From assembly GCA_937927895.1 (NCBI GenBank), contig CALGKA010000058.1, positions 1 to 64,000 on the forward strand: 64,000 nt of DNA. Direction: 5' to 3'. The DNA is from an uncultured Granulosicoccaceae bacterium. GTDB lineage: Bacteria; Pseudomonadota; Gammaproteobacteria; Granulosicoccales; Granulosicoccaceae. The position numbers were made by a program, and so were the translations under genes. Below the pieces are notes generated by a model. That model was not told the DNA's origin and made no database searches. It saw only the letters and a list, made by a program, of their open reading frames with translations. Below, piece after piece: positions 50,742 through 59,952 of this stretch (positions are counted from its first letter, which is position 1; each line of letters begins with the position of its first letter).

Positions 50742-51920
50742 TTAAATACCTGCTGAGAGATATCTCTTTTTCCAAGTGTCTGCAAGGTGGGTTGCCGTGC
50801 GGTTTGACAATTCATTAAGTTTAGCGCGACAGGCATCACCCGCCCCGTATTCATCATCAAAACCATTTTCCACCGCCACATCTACCCAGGCTGCGCATTG
50901 AATGTAGTCGACTTGTGTTCCAAGACCATCATGGTAGAGCGTAGCTAAAGTGTATTGAGCATGGGAGTGGCCTTGTTCGGCGGCAAGCTTGTACCACTTA
51001 AAAGCTTCAGAGTAATCTTGTGGAATGCGATTACCTTCGTGATACAAAGAGCCGAGTAGCGTTTGTGCTTCTGCATGGCCTTGCTTTGCGGCTTTTGTAT
51101 ACCATTGCTTTGCTGTGTCAAAGTCTCGCGCTACGCCTAAGCCTTCACTATACAGATAGCCAAGTTTTTGCTGTGCATCCAGGTTGCCCTGCTTGGCCGA
51201 TTCCATCCACCATTCACGGGCATTAAAGTAATCTTTAGTCACACCAACACCACTGTAGAACAATTTACCTAATTCATATTGGGCTTTACTGTGGCCTTTC
51301 ATTGAAGCGAGTTCCAGCCAGATTTTCGCCTGTGCAGGGTCTTTGGCAACGCCCATGCCCTCAGCGTAAGCCATGCCTAATGCAACTTGTGAGTCTGCAT
51401 GGCCGCGTTCCGCTCGCATGGTCGTGATACTGATATCAATTGGTTCTAAATTGCTGCCGCCAGAATTGCTGCTTGAGATGCTGCCTTTAAAGCTGCTGTT
51501 TATATTGCTGGTAAGAGTAATTTGTGTATCTGTTTCAGAAGTATCTGTAGCAATGGGTGCCGAGGCAGTAGGTCTCGCCGCTATGGTTGGATTGGATTGA
51601 TTAACCGGTGTGACGCTCACAATCGTTTCAACCGGCTGAGTTTCTTCGCGAAATTCAGGTATGGCGGGTTTTGACGAATCGACGCTTGCCTCTGTTTCAG
51701 TCGCTATTTCAGAAGCCGTTTCTTTAGCTGGTTCTGCAGCAAGAGCTAGTTCTGCAGCAAGTGCCGGTGCTAGTTTTTCTTTAGCGAGAGGTGCCGTTGC
51801 AGGGGTGGGTGTGTCAGTAAACAGATCCCCGGGGTTTGGCGTATTGGTGCTACATGCAGTGACTGCACATAATGTTGTAAAGAAGTAGGCGGTTCGAAGC
51901 ATATTATTCTTGCAGTGCAT
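50742..51920 (-). CDS. Sel1-repeat lipoprotein
   Basis: A 392-residue lipoprotein: lipobox VTAC (Cys at about residue 23), an Ala/Pro/Thr-rich linker (about 30-160), and five Sel1 repeats in the C-terminal half (each with A-x-Y-x-L-G-x-x-Y/F-x-x-G-x-G-V and A-x-x-W-Y/W-x-x-A-A-x-x-G). Sel1 repeats fold into alpha-helical scaffolds for protein-protein contact, often in envelope or signalling complexes. AGGAG lies 6 bases before ATG 51920; the alternative ATG 51902 is less well placed. The partner is unknown and there is no obvious operon. Confidence 0.88.
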   Translation of the reverse strand: MHCKNNMLRTAYFFTTLCAVTACSTNTPNPGDLFTDTPTPATAPLAKEKLAPALAAELALAAEPAKETASEIATETEASVDSSKPAIPEFREETQPVETIVSVTPVNQSNPTIAARPTASAPIATDTSETDTQITLTSNINSSFKGSISSSNSGGSNLEPIDISITTMRAERGHADSQVALGMAYAEGMGVAKDPAQAKIWLELASMKGHSKAQYELGKLFYSGVGVTKDYFNAREWWMESAKQGNLDAQQKLGYLYSEGLGVARDFDTAKQWYTKAAKQGHAEAQTLLGSLYHEGNRIPQDYSEAFKWYKLAAEQGHSHAQYTLATLYHDGLGTQVDYIQCAAWVDVAVENGFDDEYGAGDACRAKLNELSNRTATHLADTWKKRYLSAGI

Positions 51921-52080
51921 GTGCTGCTCCTGCGGTTACGTGGAATCGTTAATATTAACGCCTAAGGTAACAGGTTAAAACCGTATTTTATGGTGATATG
52001 GCAGGGTAGCTGTGGTGTGCGTCGATTTAACTCAAGCTAGTGGCGTGATCAGGCTGGCTCCATTGCATAATACCGGTGTT

Positions 52081-52542
52081 TTATGCAATTCCTGTATCAA
52101 GGCTTGCAGCCATAAGTGTTCCTAAAGATCCGCATTGTTGTGTAAATTCACTTTGATATTGCCCATGTAGTAACACCGGCTCACTGATTGCACGCCATTT
52201 TAGACCGGTAACAATTCGCTCTACCGCTGAAATTGTGCCAGTGCCGTCTAAACCTGCGCGTACATATAGTGCGTAAGGTGTACCTTGTTTTTGTTCCAGC
52301 ACCGGGTAATAAATGCGATCAAAGAAGTCTTTCAAGGCACCGCTCATATAACCGAAATTTTCTGTTGTGCCGAGTATTATTCCATCGGCGCTCAGTACAT
52401 CGTCAGCGGTCGCATCCAGTGGCGGGATATGAACCGACTCAACGCTTTCTATATCGGGATGGCGGCAGCCGACAAGTGTAGCGTGGGCGAGTGCCATGGT
52501 GTTTTCTGAGGGTGTATTGGCGACTATTAGAAGCTTTTTCAT
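52081..52542 (-). CDS. Flavodoxin-fold NAD(P)H-dependent oxidoreductase-like protein
   Basis: A 153-residue flavodoxin-fold protein. The pattern LLIVANTPSENTMALAHATLVGC (phosphate loop region), DGIILGTTENFGYMSGALKDFFDRIYYP (typical 'GTP-x-Y/F' flavin region) and a short beta-alpha-beta end match the small flavodoxin/NADPH-dependent FMN reductase group. It probably binds FMN and passes electrons, but the partner is unknown. Its stop lies 20 bp after the rdgC stop codon region on the same strand, so it may be co-transcribed with rdgC. Confidence 0.8.
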   Translation of the reverse strand: MKKLLIVANTPSENTMALAHATLVGCRHPDIESVESVHIPPLDATADDVLSADGIILGTTENFGYMSGALKDFFDRIYYPVLEQKQGTPYALYVRAGLDGTGTISAVERIVTGLKWRAISEPVLLHGQYQSEFTQQCGSLGTLMAASLDTGIA

Positions 52543-52562
52543 GGCTGGCTATTATGAATTAT

Positions 52563-53477
52563 CTATTCGTCTTTTTTAATGCCGCCGAACACTTCTACGA
52601 TTGCCGGAAACAAGCTGGAGAATTCGAGTGCCATTAAGGTGACATTGCTATCGAACACTGCACGTGGATCAAGATCTGCCATATCGGATCCATCATCTGG
52701 TGCGGTATCGGTAAACTTTATTTTGTGAAACGCGAAGTTTTCATCTAAGACAAACGATAGAGTCTGTTGAGATTCAAGTGCCATGCGTGTCACTTGCTTG
52801 CCGGTAGTAGACAGTGCTTTGATTTCATCACTGGTTAAGTCTTGTTTGTTGCAACGAATGTAACCGGCAATTTCGTTGTCGTCTTGTAGTACGCATTCAT
52901 CACCGAGTTGTAAGTCTTTGGGTACTGGGTGTGTACCTTTAAGCCAGCCAGTAAAAAGTGCCGCCTGACCTACTTCAGTTTGTACCGGTTTTATGGGTAA
53001 GTTATCTACTGACTCGCGCAGCAGAGAAGTGCATTGGTCAACTTTTTTATCGCTGGTATTGTCGACTATTAGTAAGCCTTGCTCTGGCATAATAAGTACT
53101 TGGTCATAACTTGATTTTGTGAACGCTTGCGGGGTGAGTTCCATTACCACGTTATCGCGAATATCCAGCTTTTCTTTGCCGCGAATTTTTCGATCAAGCT
53201 TTTCCTCTAAGGCTTGTATGCGTTCAGCCATATGCTCAGCGATAACGCTTGCCGGTAATATTCTTTCTTCTCTGCGTGCTTTGATCAGCATGAAGCCGGA
53301 GGTGGCATGCACTAATTGCTGGCTGCCTTCTCCCATTGGAGGTACCCAGCCGTAGCTTGCTAGCTGGCGACTATTAACGCCCTTAAAAGCTTGCGACTCC
53401 AGGGCTTCCTCTAGTGATTCTGGCTCTAGTTTGCAAGGGGTAAGGAATTGAAAAACGCTAGCGGACTTGAACCACAT
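52563..53477 (-). CDS. rdgC: Recombination-associated protein RdgC
   Basis: A 304-residue RdgC, a ring-shaped DNA-binding protein that affects RecA-dependent recombination. The N-terminal sequence MWFKSASVFQFLTP and the motifs GWVPPMGEG, LVHATSGFMLIKARREERILPASVI and LIVDNTSDKKVDQCTSLLRE are characteristic. Length is normal for the family. It is restricted mainly to beta- and gammaproteobacteria. The flavodoxin-like gene lies next downstream; the divergent HDAC-like gene lies 200 bp upstream. Confidence 0.95.
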   Translation of the reverse strand: MWFKSASVFQFLTPCKLEPESLEEALESQAFKGVNSRQLASYGWVPPMGEGSQQLVHATSGFMLIKARREERILPASVIAEHMAERIQALEEKLDRKIRGKEKLDIRDNVVMELTPQAFTKSSYDQVLIMPEQGLLIVDNTSDKKVDQCTSLLRESVDNLPIKPVQTEVGQAALFTGWLKGTHPVPKDLQLGDECVLQDDNEIAGYIRCNKQDLTSDEIKALSTTGKQVTRMALESQQTLSFVLDENFAFHKIKFTDTAPDDGSDMADLDPRAVFDSNVTLMALEFSSLFPAIVEVFGGIKKDE

Positions 53478-53679
53478 GTTGATGTGTTCCTGGCAGTAAG
53501 GTATTGATTATTTTGGCTTTTGGTGGTGATTGCCGTGAGTCCGCGCGTAACCGCAAAGGGTTTAGGTTTATCGCGGCGGATAACCAAAAGGGACGAGGAT
53601 TGTACCGGATTGAACAGCCTTTTGGCTGATTCAATGCGCCGAATAAAGTAGTCTTGTGTTTTTGACTAGCGAGAAGCCC

Positions 53680-54603
53680 ATGGCCAAGACTGCATTGTTG
53701 ACCCACCCGGATTGCGTCAAGCACGAAATCAGCCCGGGCCACCCGGAACAACCTGCCCGAATAGCGGCGATCATGGATGAGCTAGTCGCTGAAGGTTTGT
53801 TTCAGATGCTCCAGCAATTTGAAGCACCGTTGGCTGACATTGAACATCTGTTGTTGGCGCACCCGCAAGACTATATCGACAGTGTGATTAACGCCTCACC
53901 TAGCAGCGGTTCAGTACAGTTAGATGCAGATACCGCTATGAATGAACATTCACTGCGTGCTGCCATGCTTGCAGCCGGTGCTGGAGTAAAAGCGGTTGAC
54001 TTAGTAGTAGACGGCGACTTCGATAATGCCTTTTGTGTTGTACGACCACCTGGGCATCATGCGGAAGAATCTACCGCTATGGGCTTTTGTTTTTTTGGAA
54101 GCATTGCAGTTGCAGCTCTTTATGCGTTGCAAAAGCCCGGGATTAAAAAAGTCGCGATTATAGATTTTGATGTTCACCACGGTAACGGCACCGAAGACTT
54201 GATTGGTGATCACTCCGAACTATTTTTCTGCTCATCTTTTCAGCACCCACTGTACCCGGGTAAGTTTGGTGAAAACATTCCGGGGCGCAAGATTAATATT
54301 CCACTGGCGGCAGGGTCTGATGGTGCAGAGTTTAAAAAACAAATGCAGGCTGATTGCCTGCCAGCACTGCGTGAGTTTAATCCCGACATGGTGTTTATTT
54401 CAGCAGGCTTTGACGCGCATAAAGATGATCCACTTGCAGGCTTAAATTTGCTGGAAGAAGATTTTGCATGGATTACAGCAGAGCTTAAATCGGTGGCAAC
54501 TGAGTGCTGTGAGGGTCGGCTTGTCTCTATGCTTGAGGGCGGTTACGATCTCGCTGCCCTCGGACGCAGTGCAGCAGTTCACGTTAAAGAGCTTATTCGA
54601 TGA
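53680..54603 (+). CDS. Histone deacetylase-like amidohydrolase
   Basis: A 307-residue zinc-dependent enzyme of the histone deacetylase/acetoin-utilisation fold. Family motifs in order: HPDCVKHEISPGHPEQPARI, VRPPGHHAEESTAMGFCFFG (two catalytic His), VAIIDFDVHHGNGTEDLI (zinc Asp and His), ISAGFDAHKDDPLAGLNL (third zinc ligand) and VSMLEGGYDLAALG. In bacteria such proteins may deacetylate polyamines or proteins; the substrate is not known. GAGAA precedes ATG 53680, which is preferred over 53656. Alone, or possibly with the AAA ATPase gene that follows after 229 bp. Confidence 0.93.
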   Translation: MAKTALLTHPDCVKHEISPGHPEQPARIAAIMDELVAEGLFQMLQQFEAPLADIEHLLLAHPQDYIDSVINASPSSGSVQLDADTAMNEHSLRAAMLAAGAGVKAVDLVVDGDFDNAFCVVRPPGHHAEESTAMGFCFFGSIAVAALYALQKPGIKKVAIIDFDVHHGNGTEDLIGDHSELFFCSSFQHPLYPGKFGENIPGRKINIPLAAGSDGAEFKKQMQADCLPALREFNPDMVFISAGFDAHKDDPLAGLNLLEEDFAWITAELKSVATECCEGRLVSMLEGGYDLAALGRSAAVHVKELIR

Positions 54604-54832
54604 GAATAGAGTTGGTGTGCTGGAATGCTTATATAAACCCGACAGAGATAAACACCGCAAGCGCAAAGCTATCGAATAAGTAAAAACGAAAATGAGCCAA
54701 ACGGATTCTTGGAGCCTGCTACTTTTAGCCCAAAGGTACACGAATGTGGTGCGGTGCGCATTTCTAATGGCACTGGCAAAGGGAAATTGTGAATGTGTCG
54801 AAACAATCAGCGTGGGAGACAGGGGAAGTACC

Positions 54833-56389
54833 ATGAACACTGATTCACTTGAAGCACAACTATACTCAGCTTTTCCGATTATAAAAATAGAAACGGATGA
54901 AGAGCCTCGCTTGGTGAATCAGTTGCGAGGTGTTGCAAGACGTACCAATAAAGCAATGAAGAGCTGGTCTATTGCCAGTGGCTTGCAAGCCCTGGAGGGT
55001 GATGGCGCAGTCCGGAGTTCCTACAATTGGACAATTAAACCGGTCAATGAGGGTGAGTCCTTCGATCCTGAAGAGACTCTTGTAGAGCTTTCAAATAATA
55101 CTTCCAATACCATTATTGTATTGCTCGATTTCCATCCGTTCTTGTCCAACCCGCGGGTGGTGAGATTGCTAAAGGAGCTGGCATTCGAATGTGACAATAC
55201 CGGTAATAAAATCGTCTTGATAAGTCACAGTATTACAGTACCTGATGAAATCGCAAGGCTTACCCAGCCGTATGAAGTATCGCTACCCACCATGAGTGAG
55301 ATTGCAAAATTAGTTGATCAGGAAGCGGCGCTTTTTAAAATAAAACGAAAAGATAAAAACCTTAAGATAGACCAGACTGCAAAATCGCTCTTAATAAGCA
55401 ACCTGGTGGGTGTTAATGCCTCTGATGCTTTGCGGCTTATTAGAAATGCCATCTATGTGGATAATGCTATTACTGCGTCTGACGTACCTGAAGTCAAAAA
55501 AGCGAAGTATGATCTTATCAGTCACTCAGGCGCATTAACGTATGAATACGATACTTCATCGTTTGAAAAGATTGGTGGTTTTGTAAATTTAAAGTCGTGG
55601 GTTGAAAAGCGCAAGGGCGCTATTTTAGCGGCCTCTACAGATGCGGCTAAGAGCCGTGATCGTCCCAAAGGTATATTGCTGCTAGGTGTGCAGGGGTGTG
55701 GTAAAAGTTTAGCTGCGCGTGCGTTGTCGGGCCAGTTAGGGGTGCCTTTAATTCGCTTGGACTTCGGCTCACTGTTTAATAAATATATCGGTGAAAGCGA
55801 AAAGAATATTCGTGAAGCATTGCGTTCTGCAGAGGTAATGTCACCGTGTGTATTATGGATTGATGAACTGGAAAAAAGTATCACCAGCAGCAGTAGTGAT
55901 GATAGTGGTGCCTCAAGTCGAATTTTGAGCTACCTGCTTAACTGGATGCAAGAGAATCGCTCGGGTACCTTTGTTGTAGCGACTGCCAATGATGTCACAT
56001 CGCTTCCGCCGGAATTGATTCGTAAGGGCCGAATTGATGAAATATTTTTTGTTGATTTACCCGGCCGCTCGATCCGTATAGATATTATGCAAGCGGTGCT
56101 ACTTAAGCGTGGTATAGACCCGGAAGCGTTTGACTTGCCGCGTATTGCTAATGCGTGCGAAGGTTTTTCAGGTGCTGAAATAGAGCAAGCCGTTATTGCA
56201 TCGCTTTATCATACTGAATACATTGATGCTCCCTTGTGTGCTGATTCTATTATGCATGAGATGCGACAAACGCAGCCGCTGTCTGTGGTGCGAGCAGAAT
56301 CAATTGCAGCCCTTCGTCATTGGGCTTCAGATAGAACGGTGCCGGTAGACCCAGCTGATGATGACCATCCAGCTGAGCGCGCTGCCTAG
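54833..56389 (+). CDS. Ycf46-like AAA+ ATPase
   Basis: A 518-residue AAA+ ATPase of the Ycf46 type, known from plastids and cyanobacteria but also from proteobacteria, with no clear function. The N-terminal 260 residues have the family stretch TNKAMKSWSIASGLQAL, IIVLLDFHPFL and NPRVVRLLKELAFE. The C-terminal AAA domain has Walker A GVQGCGKS (285-292), Walker B VLWIDELEK (340-348), sensor 1 ATAND (383-387) and arginine finger region RKGRIDEIF (397-405). GGAAG before ATG 54833 decides the start over the 54692 frame. No obvious partner gene. Confidence 0.9.
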   Translation: MNTDSLEAQLYSAFPIIKIETDEEPRLVNQLRGVARRTNKAMKSWSIASGLQALEGDGAVRSSYNWTIKPVNEGESFDPEETLVELSNNTSNTIIVLLDFHPFLSNPRVVRLLKELAFECDNTGNKIVLISHSITVPDEIARLTQPYEVSLPTMSEIAKLVDQEAALFKIKRKDKNLKIDQTAKSLLISNLVGVNASDALRLIRNAIYVDNAITASDVPEVKKAKYDLISHSGALTYEYDTSSFEKIGGFVNLKSWVEKRKGAILAASTDAAKSRDRPKGILLLGVQGCGKSLAARALSGQLGVPLIRLDFGSLFNKYIGESEKNIREALRSAEVMSPCVLWIDELEKSITSSSSDDSGASSRILSYLLNWMQENRSGTFVVATANDVTSLPPELIRKGRIDEIFFVDLPGRSIRIDIMQAVLLKRGIDPEAFDLPRIANACEGFSGAEIEQAVIASLYHTEYIDAPLCADSIMHEMRQTQPLSVVRAESIAALRHWASDRTVPVDPADDDHPAERAA

Positions 56390-56414
56390 TTTAGTGATGC
56401 GTTTAGTAGTGGGG

Positions 56415-56603
56415 TTAACAGCGATACTCGTCCTCTTGATGTAGCTTGATTTGCTGTTCAACTTGTTTCATTTCTTGAATCGAAACAGGGTTAGATTCTA
56501 GCCATTGGCCTACCAAGGCAGGCTCTGACCGTTCTAGCTTAGAAAGAGCGGTAAGAGTGGCAGGCACAAATAGCATGCTCATGTTCAATGTATGATGAAT
56601 CAT
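56415..56603 (-). CDS. Hypothetical small protein
   Basis: A 62-codon frame with a plausible helical composition (LTALSKLERSEPALVGQWLESNPVSIQEMKQVEQQIKLHQEDE), no signal peptide, and no recognised family. The ribosome-binding site at ATG 56603 is weak, and starts at 56585 or 56579 are also possible. It lies in the 290-bp interval between the AAA ATPase and DHH genes, on the same strand as the latter, and may follow it on one transcript. Confidence 0.4.
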   Translation of the reverse strand: MIHHTLNMSMLFVPATLTALSKLERSEPALVGQWLESNPVSIQEMKQVEQQIKLHQEDEYRC

Positions 56604-56678
56604 GGCGGCCAGTTAAAATGTGATCAGTGCTGGTGGGGTATTTTGCAGTGCCTGGTTAGGATGTCGTTGGCAGGTGTT

Positions 56679-57638
56679 TTATATTGCAAATTGCTTTTGA
56701 AACGCCGCTTTGAAGCGATCCAATTCACTTTCAGGTAAGTGATTAATGCCCGCAGCTGCTTTGCGCCCACCGCCTGTTTCGAATTGTCGGCAAAGTTCAT
56801 CTGCACCATCACGTCTATTTAGTGGCGCTCTTACACTTACCTGGTAGTGGTTATCGCCAATGTCGCTTAATAGTGCATGTGCGCGATCAGGGAAATCTCT
56901 CGCGAGTTCATTTCCATAGACACCACTGACACGACGTGACCAGCTCTCCTTTGGGAACATAAACAGTGCGCAAGTATCAGTACTTAAAGAGGCAGCAATA
57001 GATTTGGCGTTTGCCATGTCGCTTGTATAGCCTTCTTTTAATGCGGTGAAGTTTTCATCGCCTGCGATAAAATCAAACGGGTTTTCATATGGCAGTAGCT
57101 TTCTAAATAATTCATCGGGTGCGAAAAATAGGTCGTCAACGGTGGCGCCATATCCGTTGTAGTTAAGAAGGGTGCCGAGTTCTTCTAGTTGTGATAACTC
57201 AGTGTCCGATAGATTTAATGATGCGGCTGCAGATTGAGCTGACTGATGCAAGTTGTCACCGTAAGCGGCGGTTACCGCCCAACGTACATGTGCGCCATTT
57301 AAGTATTTATTAACCAGCAAGCCGGTGCAGGTTTCGGCATCGGTATCAATGTTTGCTGAAAGGTTAGAGGCGCTTGGAATTTCCCCCGGGAAGTGATGAT
57401 CAAAGTAGATGACATCCGCACCGGTTTCTAATGCTGAATTAAGAGCGTCGCGGTTTTTATCCATGGATATATCAAGAATGGTCAAGCGATCACCTGCATT
57501 GGCAGATACTTGTTTAACTAAATCGATATCGCGTTTAACACCGGTGACCAACGTAGCATCACGTGGTTCCGCAAGGCGCAACTGTAGCAATGCGCAGATG
57601 CCATCAGCATCACCGTTAAAAATATCGTAGTCAGCCAT
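56679..57638 (-). CDS. DHH-family phosphoesterase
   Basis: A 319-residue phosphoesterase with a DHH domain. Metal-binding motifs: DIFNGDADGICALLQLR (residues about 4-20), TILDISMD, the DHH motif in VIYFDHHFPGE (79-81) and the C-terminal glycine-rich DHHA1 motif GGGRKAAAGINHL. Such proteins act on short oligonucleotides, cyclic dinucleotides or single-stranded DNA; this one is shorter than RecJ and lacks its OB domain, so it is more like the NrnA/oligoribonuclease group, although the spacing differs. It lies 22 bp after pyrD on the same strand, so it is probably co-transcribed. Confidence 0.88.
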   Translation of the reverse strand: MADYDIFNGDADGICALLQLRLAEPRDATLVTGVKRDIDLVKQVSANAGDRLTILDISMDKNRDALNSALETGADVIYFDHHFPGEIPSASNLSANIDTDAETCTGLLVNKYLNGAHVRWAVTAAYGDNLHQSAQSAAASLNLSDTELSQLEELGTLLNYNGYGATVDDLFFAPDELFRKLLPYENPFDFIAGDENFTALKEGYTSDMANAKSIAASLSTDTCALFMFPKESWSRRVSGVYGNELARDFPDRAHALLSDIGDNHYQVSVRAPLNRRDGADELCRQFETGGGRKAAAGINHLPESELDRFKAAFQKQFAI

Positions 57639-57659
57639 TGCTATTCTCTTGTTTATTAT

Positions 57660-58703
57660 TTATGGGTTGGTCTTGCTTTCTGCTTGGTGAATCGCTTGGC
57701 GTATTTCACTGATCAGCGCTGGACCGCGATAAATGAAGCCCGTATATATTTGCACCAGCGAGGCACCAGCGTCTAAATGGGCCTGCGCGTCTGCACCAGT
57801 AAAAATACCGCCACAACCGATTATTGGTATTTCCTGCTGCAACCGTTGCGCCAGAAGTGAAATAGTTTTGCGTGCTTTATCTGTCAATGGTTTACCGCTT
57901 AAACCACCTGTTTCATCTGCATGGTTTGATTGTAGGTCGGGCCGGGTGGAGGTCGTGTTGCCCGCAATTATGGCATCGATCTTTAACGCTTTGGCGGTGT
58001 CGCAGAAGTCTGATATGTCCTGGTCTGCCATATCAGGTGCGATCTTCACGGCTATTGGGACATAGCGGCCGTGTTTCCGGGTGAGTTCTTGTTGTGTTTC
58101 TTTGATTGCGCTGAGTAATTTTTGCGTCGCATCGCCAACTTGCAAGTCTCGTAAGCCCGGGGTGTTAGGTGATGAAATATTGACGGTTATGTAGTCGGGC
58201 AAATGGTAGATTTGGCGCATGCATTTTTGATAATCCTCATGCGCGAGCTCAAGAGGTGTGTCTTTGTTCTTGCCAATGTTGATTCCCAGTACACCTTTGA
58301 ATTGCTTGTGGCGTACTTGATCGGCCAGATAGGCAACGCCTTTGTTGTTGAAGCCCATGCGATTTATGACCGCGCAGTCTTCTTTTAGCCGAAACATTCG
58401 TGGCTTTTCGTTACCCGGTTGTGGTTTTGGCGTGACAGTACCCACTTCTACAAAGCCAAATCCGAATTCAGCTAGGTGGTCGTAGTAGTCAGCGTTTTTA
58501 TCAAGACCGGCAGCAAGCCCCACAGCATTCGGAAAGTCGATCCCCATCACGGTTCGATGCGTGTCTTTCAAGTCGCCCGCCTTAAGCGCATTCATAGAAC
58601 GCAGCAGTGGAGCGGGAGTTTTACTTATCGCACTGAGAGCGAGATCGTGGGACTTTTCAGCGGGCAGCGTAAAAAGAAGGCTTCGAAGAGCAGGATAAAT
58701 CAC
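57660..58703 (-). CDS. pyrD: Dihydroorotate dehydrogenase (quinone)
   Basis: A 347-residue class 2 dihydroorotate dehydrogenase, the membrane-linked, quinone-using form in pyrimidine synthesis. The N-terminal amphipathic membrane helix (YPALRSLLFTLPAEKSHDLALSAI), GIDFPNAVGLAAGLDKNADYYDHL, GFGFVEVGTVTPKPQPGN, INRMGFNNKG, VNISSPNTPGLRDLQ (catalytic Ser in place of class 1 Cys) and IIGCGGIFTGADAQ are all present. The start at 58703 is standard. The divergent holA lies 161 bp away across an inverted repeat. Confidence 0.97.
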   Translation of the reverse strand: MIYPALRSLLFTLPAEKSHDLALSAISKTPAPLLRSMNALKAGDLKDTHRTVMGIDFPNAVGLAAGLDKNADYYDHLAEFGFGFVEVGTVTPKPQPGNEKPRMFRLKEDCAVINRMGFNNKGVAYLADQVRHKQFKGVLGINIGKNKDTPLELAHEDYQKCMRQIYHLPDYITVNISSPNTPGLRDLQVGDATQKLLSAIKETQQELTRKHGRYVPIAVKIAPDMADQDISDFCDTAKALKIDAIIAGNTTSTRPDLQSNHADETGGLSGKPLTDKARKTISLLAQRLQQEIPIIGCGGIFTGADAQAHLDAGASLVQIYTGFIYRGPALISEIRQAIHQAESKTNP

Positions 58704-58742
58704 AGGGAAGATCTGTGTGGCCGGTATTGACCGACAAGTTTA

Positions 58743-58766
58743 CGTGCAAGTGAGCACGCTTGCACT
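58743..58766. promoter_or_regulatory. Inverted repeat between pyrD and holA
   Basis: GTGCAAG and CTTGCAC form a 7-bp inverted repeat around TGAGCACG, and CAAGTG/CACTTG repeats overlap it. It lies in the divergent pyrD/holA promoter interval and could be an operator or hairpin. No regulator is assigned. Confidence 0.35.
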
Positions 58767-58864
58767 TGAAGTGTTGGTTTACGCAGAGTGATGGTGCGGT
58801 GATTAATTTCCAGATATCGTAAATCGGGCTGCCTGTTGTGAGCTTTTAGGCGTAAAATGGCAGG

Positions 58865-59914
58865 GTGAATGTTTTCCCCGATACCTTACCCAAAGCCCTC
58901 GCCAAAGGGCTAGCGCCTGTCTACATGATCAGTGGCGATGAACCGTTGCAACTTATGGAGGCAGCGGATTTAATTCGTGCGGCGTGTCGTGCCGCAGGCT
59001 ACTCGGGTACCGAGCGCTACCAGGTCGATAATGCGCGCTCCTTTGATTGGCAGGCATTGGCAATGTCTGGCAATACTATGTCGCTGTTTGGTGATAAGAA
59101 AGTAGTGGGTTTGCATATCCCGTCGGGCAAGCCTGGTGCTGAGGGCTCCAAGGCACTGAAAAAATGGTCTGAAGCGCCACCTGAAGATACCATTCTACTG
59201 ATCACCACTGGGCGCCCGGAAGGGCGATTCCAGACCAGTGCCTGGTTTAAGGCAATAGACAAAGCGGGTGTGACTATGCAAGTCTGGCCATTGTCTGCAG
59301 ATAAGACTCGCGGATGGGTAGAGCAGCGAATGTCTGCGGCGGGATTATCCGCGAATAGCGAAGCGGTGGGTTTATTGGTAGAGCGTGTTGAAGGAAATTT
59401 ACTGGCTGCCAAACAAGAGATCGAAAAGCTCGCTATTTTATATGCGGATCAATCAATCGGACCACAGGAAGTGCTCCTGAGTGTAACCGACAGTTCGCGC
59501 TATACCATTATTGATCTAATAGACGCTGCATTAAATAGTGAAACTACTCGTGCTATTAAAGTGCTTAATGGTTTACGCGCAGCTGGTGATTCCCCGGTAC
59601 TAATTTGTTGGCATTTAGGCAGCGAAGTACGCAAGATCAACAACGTGATGAGCCGCATTGAAAAGGGTGAGAACCCGGCACAGGCAATGTTTAAATCTGG
59701 TGTTTGGAAAAACAAGCAGGCACTGGTAGGTAAGATAATTCGCGAGCGTAAAAAAGTATTCTGGTTACGCGCCAGCGCTGATTGCAGTTACTTGGATATA
59801 TTATCCAAAGGTATGGCAGACGGTGAGCTATGGACAGAGATCGCCTCTTTTGTGACCAGATTAAGCGGTTCGCGCTGGCCGCTAATGCGTGTTAGTGATA
59901 TTAGTAGTGCTTAA
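58865..59914 (+). CDS. holA: DNA polymerase III delta subunit
   Basis: A 349-residue clamp-loader subunit that opens the sliding clamp. Family pieces: VYMISGDEPLQLMEAADLIRAACRAAGY at the N-terminus, GDKKVVGLHIPSGKPG, LLITTGRPEGRFQTSAWFKAIDKAG, VEGNLLAAKQEIEKLA and the C-terminal helical collar with LNGLRAAGDSPVLICWHLGSEVRKI. It lacks intact Walker motifs, as delta should. The start is a GTG at 58865 with AGG two bases before; a better in-frame start is not obvious. proA follows 38 bp later. The usual upstream lptE neighbour is not here. Confidence 0.93.
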   Translation: MNVFPDTLPKALAKGLAPVYMISGDEPLQLMEAADLIRAACRAAGYSGTERYQVDNARSFDWQALAMSGNTMSLFGDKKVVGLHIPSGKPGAEGSKALKKWSEAPPEDTILLITTGRPEGRFQTSAWFKAIDKAGVTMQVWPLSADKTRGWVEQRMSAAGLSANSEAVGLLVERVEGNLLAAKQEIEKLAILYADQSIGPQEVLLSVTDSSRYTIIDLIDAALNSETTRAIKVLNGLRAAGDSPVLICWHLGSEVRKINNVMSRIEKGENPAQAMFKSGVWKNKQALVGKIIRERKKVFWLRASADCSYLDILSKGMADGELWTEIASFVTRLSGSRWPLMRVSDISSA

Positions 59915-59952
59915 GAACGCACTATTTATTATAAGGGCATATTTTTCTCAAC

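Noticed and set aside
52233-52509. Rightward frames over the flavodoxin-like gene
   Set aside because: They overlap a well-supported leftward gene and lack protein-like features.
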